Shown here one piece after another: positions 43,462-52,552 of a DNA stretch of 64,000 bases (position 1 is its first letter; each line of letters begins with the position of its first letter). The position numbers and the translations under genes are program-made. The notes beneath the pieces were generated by a model, which was not told the origin of the DNA, ran no database searches, and saw only the letters and a list, made by a program, of their open reading frames with translations. The DNA is from Geofilum rubicundum JCM 15548 (GTDB lineage: Bacteria; Bacteroidota; Bacteroidia; Bacteroidales; Marinilabiliaceae), in NCBI RefSeq assembly GCF_000974365.1, contig NZ_BAZW01000001.1:186001-250000 (forward strand), in the 5' to 3' direction.

Positions 43462-44819
43462 TTACTCATTCCGTCTCATCGAGTTCACCAGTTGTGAGCC
43501 AATTAAGCGATGCGTACGGTCGTTAAAATTTTTGTAATAGACCAGGATGAGATAGTCGTTTTCGGTTTCGTGAAAGCTGTTTTCCATGGGAAACAGCTGG
43601 CCCGCTGTTTCGCCCTGTTCAACTACCAGAAACTGGTAGTTGTAGTAGCCCTGTTTCAATAGTAAGGATATCCGGTAGGCATTGATGTCGGCATCGAATT
43701 CCATTTCGGATTGACTGTTCAGCGCCCAGTTGGTCAGGGCCCCATTAAGGAAAACTTTCTGTGATGGCTGGGGACGGTCGGTCATCAGGCGGAAATGGAC
43801 AAAGAGGTAGTCGGCCTCCAGATCGTCGTTGTCTTTATCGTCCACCTCAATGTAATAGCGGCCGTTTAAATCCTGTCGGTATTGGTAGGAGGAAGGGTTC
43901 CGGGGAAAGTCGGGCACGGCGGTCACATGAAAAAAGGGATCCACCAATTCAATGTCCTCTACCCGGTCGGTATAGAAACGGGTACTGCGGATATCCAGGT
44001 AGCGGAATTCGTTGCCACCTTCCATGATGGTTTCCCTTGTATAGTTGAAATCCATTATGTCGCCACTGAAAAATTGGGGTTTCAGACCGGTGATCTGATT
44101 GTCGGTTCGTCCGTTTTGCATAATGGTCACAGAGATGTTCTCATTGGGATTATGAATGGTGAAGCCTCATAATCTATTTCAAAATTTATTTCCTGATGCG
44201 ACCCTCTGATGGCGGATTGGGCCGTGTTTTTAATGTGGGTCAGGATATTGACTTTGGGCTCGTGTACCATAAATTTCTTTGTCAGCACCGGGTTTTCCTG
44301 GTCATAATCTTCGAACACCACCAGCATGTAGTTGCCCGAACGCAGGGGCTGTATCGACTCATTGGGGAAGGTGAGTCGGTAATGAACGTAATCAAAGGTG
44401 GTGTTAAAGGCGTATTGGTAATCTGTAATGGGAAGTATGGAATTCCCTCTTATAAAGTCGGTGGGCATCAAGGGTGAGGGCGCCCAGTTGGCATTGCAGT
44501 GGATGATGGTGTATTGATACCTTTTTGTTGAGCTGCCAGGTTCATCAAAAGAGAGTTGCAGACGCTGGTCGCTATCCAGGCGGATAAGGGGATAAGAGAA
44601 AGGCCATCCCTGACGGTGAAATTGAACCGTTTTAAGGGCAGGCGAAATATATTCCGCCATGGGTGTCTGGGCTTGAACTTTTTGCAGGCTTGAAATGTTA
44701 AAAATAGCAAAAAGAAACAGGGCCCATATCCCATTATTTAAAGATAAATTTCTGTAATGGTTCAATTTGAACCGTTTAGAGAGATTTAGGACTTTTTTGT
44801 ATAAATTATTTGTGCTCAT
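43462..44819 (-). CDS. Type IX secretion system Plug protein (DUF5103; frameshifted)
   Basis: After repair about 452 aa. A long N-terminal n-region and hydrophobic segment (GIWALFLFAIFNISSLQKVQ) end at an AQA-type signal peptidase site. Then come MAEYISPALKTVQFHRQGWP, IIHCNANWAPSPLMPTDFIR, and near the end LILVYYKNFNDRTHRLIG. I recognise the DUF5103 family, whose Flavobacterium member (Plug) closes the SprA translocon when no substrate is bound. The frame breaks at 44162-44163. One more A on the plus strand restores DYEAFTIHNPNENISVTIMQ, and the length becomes 453 codons. Pieces are 44127-44819 (N) and 43462-44130 (C). It is divergent from nqrA. Its presence supports an active T9SS in this organism; core T9SS genes are outside the window. 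Confidence 0.85.
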
Positions 44820-44841
44820 AATGAAATGGTTTCTACACTAC

Positions 44842-44864
44842 AATAATATGGAAAACATATTATT
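44842..44864. promoter_or_regulatory. Perfect inverted repeat upstream of nqrA
   Basis: Arms AATAATATG (44842-44850) and CATATTATT (44856-44864) are perfect reverse complements around GAAAA. It lies in the 84-base gap between the divergent Plug gene and nqrA, just upstream of the nqrA -7 box. It looks like an operator; the binding protein is unknown. Confidence 0.6.
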
Positions 44865-44869
44865 TTATG

Positions 44870-44877
44870 TAATTTTG
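44870..44877 (+). promoter_or_regulatory. -7 promoter box of the nqr operon
   Basis: TAATTTTG matches TAnnTTTG, 26 bases before the nqrA ATG. The -33 region falls within the inverted repeat at 44842-44864 and has no TTTG, so the promoter may be weak or factor-dependent. Confidence 0.5.
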
Positions 44878-44903
44878 GCATCAAATTCAAATATAATTCA
44901 AGT

Positions 44904-46247
44904 ATGTCTGAGGTGATAAAAATAAAGAAGGGGCTGGATATCCCGCTGGCGGGAAAGGCCGAAACGGTTTTCGGACAAACTCAATTGCCTGGTTTATTTG
45001 CTGTTAAGCCTATCGACTTTCATGGAATTACGCCCAAAGTGGTCGTAAAGGAAGGTGAAGCGGTAAAAATTGGGACGGTACTTTTCTACGACAAGTATCA
45101 TCCCGAGGTTAAGTTTGTTTCACCGGTGAGTGGTACGCTTAAAACGGTTAACCGGGGCGAGCGTCGTCGCATTCTTGAGGTGATTGTTGAGAATGACGGA
45201 AAAGATGAATACATCGATTTTGGGAAAGCAGACCCTGCCTCCTTAGATCGGGACGCCATCGTTAATCGCCTTTTGGAAAGTGGTGCATGGCCCTATTTGC
45301 GCCAACGGCCTTATGATGTTATTGCCAATTCGCAAGAAACACCTAAGGCCATTTTTATTTCCGGATTTGACTCAGCGCCTCTGGCGCCGGATATGGATTT
45401 TGTATTAACGGGACAGGAAGCGGCTTTCAAGACGGGTATTGAAGTATTGAAAAAGCTGGCTCCGGAGGTTCATCTCGGCGTTAGTAACGATTCTGCCTCT
45501 AAGTTGTATAATAGTCTCGAAGGCGTTCAGCTACACACCTTTTCAGGGCCCCACCGGCCGGGAATGTAGGCATTCAGATTCACCACATTGCCCCCATTAA
45601 TAAGGGAGAAAAAGTGTGGGTGATTCAGCTCAGGAGATCGTCTCCATCGGTTTATTGTTCTCACAGGGAAAGCATGATTTTTCCCGTGTGATTGCGGTGA
45701 CCGGGTCAGAGGTGTTGAAGCCGGGCTATCTTCGCTATCGTTTAGGGGCTTCCGTTTCAGAAATTGTGGCCCAGGGATTAACAGAGGGAGATTTGCGCAT
45801 CATCTCGGGCAATGTGCTCACGGGCGACCAGGTGGGATCAGACGGATATCTGGGATTTTATCATTCTCAGGTTACCGTAATTCCGGAAGGTGCCGAACAT
45901 GAATTTTTGGGATGGGCCTGCCCGGGTTTGGAAAATTCAGTGTTTCCCGCACTTTCTTTAGCTGGATGAACAAGAACAAGCTATATAAACTCAATGCCAA
46001 TATGCATGGGGGTGAGCGCGCCATTGTGATGTCGGGCAAATTTGAGAAGGTGCTGCCGATGGATCTTTTGCCTGAATTTTTAATTAAGGCTATTTTGGTT
46101 GACGATATTGATAAAATGGAGCAATTGGGCATCTATGAGGTGGTTGAAGAGGATATAGCTTTGTGTGAATTTGTGGATACTTCAAAAATGGAGCTACAGT
46201 CGATTCTGCGCAAGGGTATTGATCTGATGATAAAAGAACTGGGCTGA
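44904..46247 (+). CDS. nqrA: Na+-translocating NADH:quinone reductase subunit A (three frameshifts)
   Basis: After repair 448 aa. NqrA is the cytoplasmic quinone-interacting subunit of Na+-NQR. The start MSEVIKIKKGLDIPLAGKAE is typical, followed by PIDFHGITPKVVVKEGEAVK, GPHPAGNVGIQIHHIAPI, and the C-terminal ERAIVMSGKFEKVLPMDLLP. Three contractions break the frame: a C at 45555-45556, a G near 45628 and a T at 45927-45929. Each is fixed by one base, and the total becomes 449 codons. Pieces are 44904-45569, ~45560-45630, 45616-45969 and 45912-46247. First gene of nqrABCDEF. Confidence 0.93.
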
Positions 46248-46324
46248 TGTTGCAGCCGGCTCAGGCCGGCGCATGCTCATATAGAAGGACAAGTTAAAAT
46301 CAAAGACAATCAAAATAATTTCTA

Positions 46325-47479
46325 ATGAAGGCATTAAGAAAATTACTGGATAATATCAAACCCCATGTCTCGAAGGGGGGGAGGTTTGAAATGCTTCATT
46401 CAACTTATGATGCATTCGAAACCTTGTTGTTTGTCCCCGATAAAACCAATCAAAACGGGGTGCATGTTCGGGATGCCATTGATATGAAGCGGACCATGAT
46501 CATGGTAGTGCTGGCCTTGGTACCCGCTTTGTTGTTTGGTATCTGGAACGCCGGTTATCAGCATTTTATGGTTTTGGGTCAGGAAGTTGGTTTCTGGGAG
46601 CAGGTTTTACACGGTGCGCTGAAGGTCGTGCCCATTATTGTGGTTTCCTATGGTACAGGTCTGGCCATTGAATTTGCCTTTGCGCAGATGCGCGGTCATG
46701 AGGTGAATGAAGGATTTTTGGTGTCCGGTATGCTGATTCCTTTAATATTGCCGGTGGATATTCCGCTTTGGATGGTGGCTGTAGCTACTGCATTTGCGGT
46801 TATTATTGGTAAGGAAGTGTTTGGCGGTACAGGAATGAATATCTGGAACCCGGCACTCTTGGCCAGGGCTTTTCTCTTCTTTGCCTATCCGGCAGATATG
46901 TCAGGTGACCTGGTATGGATATCCGGATTGTCGGGCATGGAAGGATTGGATGCCACTACCGGGGCTACGGCTTTGGCAGCAGCTGTTCAGGGAAATATTG
47001 AACAGTTTTCGCTTTGGGAAAGCTTTTTGGGGACCATCCCCGGTTCCATCGGTGAAACTTCTACACTGGCCATTCTTATTGGCGGGTTGATGCTTATTTT
47101 TACAGGTGTTGGCAGCTGGAAGGTTATGGTGTCCGTTTTTGCCGGTGGTTATTTAATGGGTCTGGTGTTTAATATGTTTGGGCTAAACAGCATGATGCAG
47201 GTAGATGCCCTTCACCATCTAACACTGGGCGGATTTGCTTTTGGTGCTGTATTTATGGCTACTGATCCGGTATCGGCTACCCGTACAGAAGCCGGTAAAT
47301 GGATCTATGGCTTTTTGATAGGTGTTTTTGCCATACTGATTCGGGTGTTTAACCCGGCATACCCAGAGGGCATGATGCTGGCGATTCTGTTAATGAATAC
47401 TTTTGCGCCCCTGATCGACCATTTTGTGGTGGACGCCCATATCAAAAGGAGACTAAATAGAGCAGTTGTTAAAGCATAA
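46325..47479 (+). CDS. nqrB: Na+-translocating NADH:quinone reductase subunit B
   Basis: A 384-aa integral membrane subunit of Na+-NQR that carries covalent FMN and riboflavin. About ten membrane helices are visible. The flavinylation motif Dxx(S/T)GAT appears as DATTGAT, with Thr215 as the expected FMN acceptor. The start MKALRKLLDNIKPHVSKGGR is family-typical. It lies 77 bases after nqrA and 16 bases before nqrC. Confidence 0.95.
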   Translation: MKALRKLLDNIKPHVSKGGRFEMLHSTYDAFETLLFVPDKTNQNGVHVRDAIDMKRTMIMVVLALVPALLFGIWNAGYQHFMVLGQEVGFWEQVLHGALKVVPIIVVSYGTGLAIEFAFAQMRGHEVNEGFLVSGMLIPLILPVDIPLWMVAVATAFAVIIGKEVFGGTGMNIWNPALLARAFLFFAYPADMSGDLVWISGLSGMEGLDATTGATALAAAVQGNIEQFSLWESFLGTIPGSIGETSTLAILIGGLMLIFTGVGSWKVMVSVFAGGYLMGLVFNMFGLNSMMQVDALHHLTLGGFAFGAVFMATDPVSATRTEAGKWIYGFLIGVFAILIRVFNPAYPEGMMLAILLMNTFAPLIDHFVVDAHIKRRLNRAVVKA

Positions 47480-47495
47480 GAAAAAAGATATTACA

Positions 47496-48212
47496 ATGGA
47501 CAAACAAGGTAATTTGTACACTTTCATTTATGCCGCTGTAATGGTGATAATTGTTGCTTCGACACTGGCTTTGGTGTCGCAGGGACTTAAACCACGTCAG
47601 GTGCGTAATGAAATGGTGGCTAAAAAAACGGATATTCTTCAGTCTGTTAATATTGCTTCTACCAGCAAGGATGCGGAGGCTAAATATGAAGAGATTATTG
47701 GAGAGGCCAGTTATATCGTCAATTTTCAGGGTGAAAAAGTCGATGGGGTTGCCTTCGATGTGGACCTGGCCAAGGAGGTTCGTAAACCTCTTGAGGAACG
47801 CTTGTACCCGGTTTATGAAGCCCGTTTAGAGAGTGGAGAACTAAAATATGTTCTACAATTCAGGGGCAATGGACTTTGGGGACCTCTATGGGGGTATGTT
47901 TCGCTGAATGATGATGGTGAAACCATTTATGGAGCCACTTTTGGTCATAAGAGTGAAACACCCGGACTGGGGGCTGAAATAGCCAATGACGGTTTTCAGG
48001 CACAGTTTAAAGGTAAAGAGATTTTTAATTCTAACGGAGAGCTTGTTAGCGTGGCTGTTGTAAAAGGCGGTGCACCGGATGATGCCAAGTCGGCTGTGGA
48101 TGCTGTTTCAGGAGGAACCATTACCAGTGAGGGACTCCAAAACATGCTGAGTTCCTTTTTCGAAGGTTACGAGCAATTCTTAAAAAAAATAGAAAGGGAG
48201 CGTCATGAGTAG
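47496..48212 (+). CDS. nqrC: Na+-translocating NADH:quinone reductase subunit C
   Basis: A 238-aa subunit with one N-terminal membrane helix (LYTFIYAAVMVIIVASTLAL) and a periplasmic FMN-binding domain. The flavinylation motif reads DAVSGGT, so Thr208 is the expected acceptor; the usual Ala of SGAT is Gly here. I chose ATG 47496 because the upstream in-frame start at 47466 overlaps nqrB and adds a Lys-rich leader. Its last 8 bases overlap nqrD. Confidence 0.94.
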   Translation: MDKQGNLYTFIYAAVMVIIVASTLALVSQGLKPRQVRNEMVAKKTDILQSVNIASTSKDAEAKYEEIIGEASYIVNFQGEKVDGVAFDVDLAKEVRKPLEERLYPVYEARLESGELKYVLQFRGNGLWGPLWGYVSLNDDGETIYGATFGHKSETPGLGAEIANDGFQAQFKGKEIFNSNGELVSVAVVKGGAPDDAKSAVDAVSGGTITSEGLQNMLSSFFEGYEQFLKKIERERHE

Positions 48213-48867
48213 TGAAAAAGAACCTTTATTTTCAGCTAAAAATATGAAGCTGATAACTGCACCGCTTGGTTCGCAGAACCCGATTCCTGTTCAGGTATTG
48301 GGTATCTGTTCGGCACTGGCGGTGACAGCCAAACTGGAGCCTTCCATTGTGATGGCTCTCTCAGTGGTGTTCGTATTGGTGTTTGCCAATCTCATTGTGT
48401 CTTTGATCCGGAATAGTATTCCGTCGCGGATCCGAATCATCGTTCAGCTGGTTATTGTGGCGGCCTTGGTTATTCTCGTAGATCAGATTCTTAAGGCCTA
48501 CGCCTATGACGTGAGTCAGCAGTTGTCTGTGTTTGTGGGACTGATTATTACCAACTGTATTATCATGGGACGTCTGGAGGCTTTTGCTTTGGGCAATAAA
48601 CCATGGCCTTCTATTTTGGACGGTATTGGTAATGCGGCCGGATACGGATTGATTCTGATCATCGTGGGTTTTGTGCGTGAACTGTTTGGTTCCGGTACTT
48701 TGTCCTTTCCCGGTATAGGAACCCTGAATGTGATTCCTGCAGCCTTCTACGAATGGGGGTATGTGAACAATGGTTTCATGATTTTACCACCCATGGCCTT
48801 GATTGTGGTCGGTATCATTATCTGGGTTCAACGTTCAAGAGATAAATCATTGGTAGAATCCAACTAA
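48205..48867 (+). CDS. nqrD: Na+-translocating NADH:quinone reductase subunit D
   Basis: A 220-aa integral membrane subunit with six predicted helices, typical of the NqrD/RnfE family. Characteristic segments are PIPVQVLGICSALAVTAKLE, then ITNCIIMGRLEAFALGNKPW, with the Cys expected to help bind the intramembrane Fe centre shared with NqrE. It overlaps nqrC by 8 bases and precedes nqrE by 19. Confidence 0.95.
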   Translation: MSSEKEPLFSAKNMKLITAPLGSQNPIPVQVLGICSALAVTAKLEPSIVMALSVVFVLVFANLIVSLIRNSIPSRIRIIVQLVIVAALVILVDQILKAYAYDVSQQLSVFVGLIITNCIIMGRLEAFALGNKPWPSILDGIGNAAGYGLILIIVGFVRELFGSGTLSFPGIGTLNVIPAAFYEWGYVNNGFMILPPMALIVVGIIIWVQRSRDKSLVESN

Positions 48868-48886
48868 TCTTATAAGAAATTAAGAA

Positions 48887-49501
48887 ATGGAATATATTAA
48901 TATATTTGTCAAGTCGATCTTTATTGATAACATGGTTTTTGCCTACTTCCTGGGAATGTGTTCCTATCTGGCAGTATCAAAAACGGTCAAGACTTCTTTC
49001 GGACTTGGTATGGCAGTTGTTTTTGTACTGGGTATTACTGTGCCGGTGAACTATTTGCTCGAGAATTATGTGTTGCAGGAAGGCGCTTTGTCCTGGCTGG
49101 GCGCCGGATTTGAAGAAGTCGACCTGAGTTTCCTGAGTTTTATCCTCTTTATTGCCGTGATTGCATCCATGGTGCAGCTGGTGGAGATGATCGTTGAAAA
49201 ATTTTCTCCGACGCTTTACACCTCGCTGGGTATTTTCCTGCCGCTGATCGCTGTTAACTGTGCCATTCTTGGTGGTTCTTTGTTTATGCAGGAACGGGCT
49301 TATGCCAATATCGGAGAAGCAACGGTTTTTGGCCTGGGTTCCGGTGTAGGTTGGTTGTTGGCCATTGTGGGTATTGCCGCCATTCGTGAAAAAATCAGGT
49401 ATTCCAATGTGCCTCCTGCTTTGCGTGGACTGGGTATTACTTTTATTGTGACCGGGCTTATGGGCATTGCTTTCATGAGCTTCATGGGAATTAAACTGTA
49501 A
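48887..49501 (+). CDS. nqrE: Na+-translocating NADH:quinone reductase subunit E
   Basis: A 204-aa six-helix membrane subunit of the NqrE/RnfA family. The start [20 protein letters not shown] and FFLG-like [18 protein letters not shown] are typical, as is [20 protein letters not shown], which carries the second conserved Cys. With NqrD it forms an inverted pair across the membrane. Confidence 0.95.
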   Translation: MEYINIFVKSIFIDNMVFAYFLGMCSYLAVSKTVKTSFGLGMAVVFVLGITVPVNYLLENYVLQEGALSWLGAGFEEVDLSFLSFILFIAVIASMVQLVEMIVEKFSPTLYTSLGIFLPLIAVNCAILGGSLFMQERAYANIGEATVFGLGSGVGWLLAIVGIAAIREKIRYSNVPPALRGLGITFIVTGLMGIAFMSFMGIKL

Positions 49502-49524
49502 CCGTATCTGAAAAAATATTTATA

Positions 49525-50786
49525 ATGAACGTTATTCTTGCTATACAAGGTTCTGTCATTGCCTCCAGTATTGTTGTTTTCCTTCTGCTGGTGCTTCTTT
49601 TGGTGTCTGTGCTGCTCTACGCCAAAAAGAAACTGACACCTTCCGGAACCGTCACCCTCGATATTAATGAAGGTGAAAAGAAATTGACAGTAGAGCGGGG
49701 CAAACATTGCTGTCTGCCCTCGGTAGTAATAAAATTTTCCTCCCATCCGCTTGTGGTGGAGGTGGTACCTGTGCCATGTGCCGTTGTCAGGTACACGATG
49801 GTGCTGGATCCATTTTGCCGACGGAAACGGGTTATTTTACCCGTAAGGAACAGAGCTCCGATTGGCGTCTGGCCTGTCAGGTGAAGGTTCGGGAAGATAT
49901 TCAGATGGAAATCCCCCAGGAAATTTTGGGGATTCAGAAATGGGAGTGTACCGTTTCTTCCAACCACAACGTGGCGACTTTTATAAAGGAATTTGTAGTG
50001 AAGTTGCCAGAGGGCGAAACACTGGACTTTAAATCGGGTGGTTATATTCAGATTGATGTGCCTAAAATTGATGTGGACTTCAAGGACATGGATGTGGATG
50101 AGAAGTTCCGGGATGAATGGGTGAAATTCAAGATGTTTGACCTTAAGATGAAAAATCCGGAACCGACTTTCCGAGCCTATTCCATGGCCAGTCACCCTGC
50201 TGAGAACAACATTATCATGTTGAATATTCGTATTGCCACCCCGCCTTTCGATCGGGTCAATGGTGGATTTATGAATGTGAATCCGGGCGTGTGTTCTTCT
50301 TTTATCTTTTCACGGAAGCCGGGTGATAAGGTGACCATCTCCGGACCTTATGGGGAGTTCTTTCTGAAAGAGACCGAGCGGGAAATGATGTTCATTGGTG
50401 GTGGAGCCGGTATGGCGCCGATGCGCTCTCATTTGTTTCATCTGTTCCATACCCTGAAAACCGGACGCAAAGTGACTTTCTGGTATGGTGCCCGTTCCAA
50501 AAAAGAGATTTTCTACGAGGAGCATTTCCGCGCCATTGAAAAGGAGTTTCCTAACTTTACGTTTTCGATTGCGCTTTCTGAACCGCTTCCTGAAGATAAT
50601 TGGGAGGGACCGGTTGGGTTTATTCACCAGGTGATTTACGATCGCTACCTGATTAAACATGAGGAGCCTGAGGATATTGAATTCTATATCTGCGGACCCC
50701 CGATGATGAATTCCGCTGTCACCAAGATGCTCTACGATTTAGGTGTACCCGATGAAATGGTGGCCTTTGACGATTTTGGGTCGTAG
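49525..50786 (+). CDS. nqrF: Na+-translocating NADH:quinone reductase subunit F (frameshifted)
   Basis: After repair 420 aa. NqrF is the NADH-oxidising entry subunit: one N-terminal membrane helix, a [2Fe-2S] ferredoxin domain, then FAD and NADH domains. The iron-sulphur ligands are in SACGGGGTCAMCRCQV (C-x5-C-x2-C) and the later LACQV. The FAD motif is FRAYSMAS, and the NADH site includes MMFIGGGAGMAPMRSH. The frame breaks at 49702-49704: one more A gives ERGKTLLSALGSNKIFLPSA, 421 codons in all. Pieces are 49525-49884 and 49707-50786. The TAG stop (50784-50786) overlaps the first unit of the octamer array. Confidence 0.94.
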
Positions 50787-50928
50787 GTTGTTAGGTTGTT
50801 AGGTCGTTAGGTCGATAGGTTGAGAGGTCGATAGGTCAATAGGTTGATAGGTCAATAGGTTGAGAGGTTGAGAGGTTGATAGGTCGATAGGTTGATAGGT
50901 TGATAGGTCAATGGGTTGAGAGGTAAAT
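50785..50928 (+). repeat. Octamer tandem repeat array 2 (18 units)
   Basis: Eighteen consecutive 8-base units hold perfect register, nearly all AGGT followed by YRDK-type bases. Examples are aggttgtt (x2), aggtcgat (x3), aggtcaat (x3), aggttgat (x4) and aggttgag (x3). Only the 17th unit (gggttgag) lacks the leading A. It begins inside the nqrF stop codon. The rest of the gap to apbE (50929-51170) holds no gene, but includes the inverted repeat at 51082-51132. Confidence 0.95.
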
Positions 50929-51081
50929 GGGGGCTTATGTGGATGGGTGGAAATAGATCCTTGATAGCCGGTAAGTTTTGTTTGTGCAACCATTGATTGT
51001 ATGCCTCTTAAAGTCAAAGATTTACGAGCTGTTTACGAGTCGTTGGCGAGCTATTGGCAGATAAAAATAAATAAACATTTC

Positions 51082-51132
51082 ACAATGAACAGATAACCTT
51101 CTTCAGGCGATGAACGGGTGTCTGTTCATTGT
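51082..51132. promoter_or_regulatory. Perfect 12-bp inverted repeat in the apbE leader
   Basis: ACAATGAACAGA (51082-51093) and TCTGTTCATTGT (51121-51132) are perfect complements around a 27-base loop, followed by a T-rich stretch. It lies 39 bases before the apbE start. It could be an attenuator, a terminator for nqr transcripts, or a protein site. Confidence 0.55.
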
Positions 51133-51170
51133 TGTTTTTGGTCGCAAGGTTTTCATTAAATATTTATAGG

Positions 51171-52183
51171 ATGAGAGAAGCTTTTTTGAAGGGCCGCTGG
51201 GGATTATATTTCTTTTTAGGCCTTTTATTGGTTTTGGGGGGATGCCAGCCTCCCTTAAAGTATGTTGTGAATGAGGGCTTGGTTTTCGGCACCAGTTACC
51301 GAATGGTGTACGAGGGGCGGGAAGATCATCATTTGGCCATTAAAGAGGTGCTGAACGACTTTAACAGCTCTCTCTCGACCTATGACAGCCTCTCGGTTAT
51401 CAGTCGCATCAACAATAACGATTCAACGGTGCGGGCCGACGCTATATCAAGCAATTACTAAGGACCGGTCGGCGGATCACCCATGAAACGGATGGGGCCT
51501 TTGATATGACGGTGGGACCTTTGGTAAATGCCTGGGGTTTTGGTTTTCAAAACCGTTCAGATATATCGGATGAATTGATCGACCGGCTTTTGTTGCTGGT
51601 AGGGATGGATCAAGTTTGGCTGGAAGGTGAACGCGTGCTTAAAAAGCAACCGGGTGTAATGCTGGATGGGGCTGCCATTGCCAAAGGTTACGGCGTTGAT
51701 GTAGTGGCTGACTTTTTGGCCCAAAAGGGCATTACCAATTATTTGGTTGAAATTGGCGGTGAAGTGGTGACGGCCGGTATTAATTCAAGGGGAATTGCCT
51801 GGCGGATTGGCATCGATAAGCCGGTAGATGATACCACAGCATCACAAAGGGAGTTTCAAATGATTATTGAGGTTTCGGGCAGGGCTTTGGCGACAAGTGG
51901 TAATTACCGCAATTTTTATATGGAAGATGGAAAGAAGTATGCCCATACCATTGACCCGAGAACGGGGTATCCGGTGGAACACTCTTTACTGAGTGCATCC
52001 ATTATTGCCCCCAGTTGTATGGAGGCTGATGCCTACGCAACGGCTTGCATGGTGATGGGTCTGGAGGCTTCCAAGGATTTGATAAATCGTTTGCCTGATG
52101 TTGAAGCCTGCTTTATTTACCATACAGATGTTGGTGATGAGGTGTTTTTAACGGAAGGCTTTGAGACGATGGTGGTGGAATAG
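51171..52183 (+). CDS. apbE: FAD:protein FMN transferase lipoprotein (frameshifted)
   Basis: After repair 337 aa. ApbE transfers FMN from FAD to Thr in NqrB and NqrC, so its position after nqrF fits. A lipoprotein signal peptide ends in LVLGGC, and I chose ATG 51171 because it starts that signal. Motifs seen: FGTSYRMVY near the mature start, TDGAFDMTVGPLVNAWGFGF, DGAAIAKGYGVDVVADFL, VEIGGEVVTAG and YAHTIDPRTGYPV. The frame breaks near 51440. One added base restores the Y-I-K-Q-L-L-R reading, and the span becomes 338 codons. Pieces are 51171-51461 and ~51440-52183. Confidence 0.92.
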
Positions 52184-52198
52184 ATCTTCCTTTGGCAT

Positions 52199-52238
52199 AA
52201 AAAAATGGTTGCCCTTTTTGAAAAAGGCAACCATTTTA
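52199..52238. terminator. Bidirectional intrinsic terminator after apbE
   Basis: An A-run, stem ATGGTTGCC, an AT-rich loop, stem GGCAACCAT and a T-run. It lies between convergent apbE and the small gene at 52258-52437. Confidence 0.88.
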
Positions 52239-52257
52239 TTGGATAGCAGTGTGTTTC

Positions 52258-52437
52258 TTAATCTGTGCTTGCACATGAAGACGCTTGCGTACCACAACCG
52301 CAGCCTTCTCCTGAACCACCTCCGCTACAGGTTGTCAGTTGACTGCCTTTTTTGAAGAAAGTCTTTACTGCCAAACCTAAAAACGCCAGACATAAGAAAA
52401 AGATAGATAATGCGAGAATAATTAAAAACTGTGTCAT
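52258..52437 (-). CDS. Small Cys-rich single-helix membrane protein, probable NqrM
   Basis: A 59-aa protein (start ATG at 52435-52437; an upstream in-frame start at 52467 adds a basic leader). One membrane helix (FLIILALSIFFLCLAFLGLA) is followed by KKG and a Gly/Cys-rich tail with four cysteines: C-x7-C-x-C-x5-C. NqrM (DUF539), needed to insert the Fe centre of Na+-NQR, has the same plan: one helix, a basic KG turn, then C-GG...C-x-C...C. It lies convergent to apbE at the end of the nqr region. I infer NqrM; the sequence is too short for certainty. Confidence 0.6.
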   Translation of the reverse strand: MTQFLIILALSIFFLCLAFLGLAVKTFFKKGSQLTTCSGGGSGEGCGCGTQASSCASTD

Positions 52438-52552
52438 AATGCGTTTCCTTTTTAACTGAGCAATCAATCATACCTTAAGAAGCTGCTTAAGCTTAATTTT
52501 AATCAGCTTCCGTTGACAAAGATAAGTTCTGTTCAAACAGGATGCAAATATC

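Noticed and set aside
50785-50928. Possible CRISPR array
   Set aside because: Units are 8 bases, contiguous, with no spacers and no cas genes nearby.
50799-51017. 72-aa minus-strand frame with repeated PIDLST peptides
   Set aside because: It is the translation of the octamer array (24 bases give an 8-aa period). It has no start context or conserved domain.
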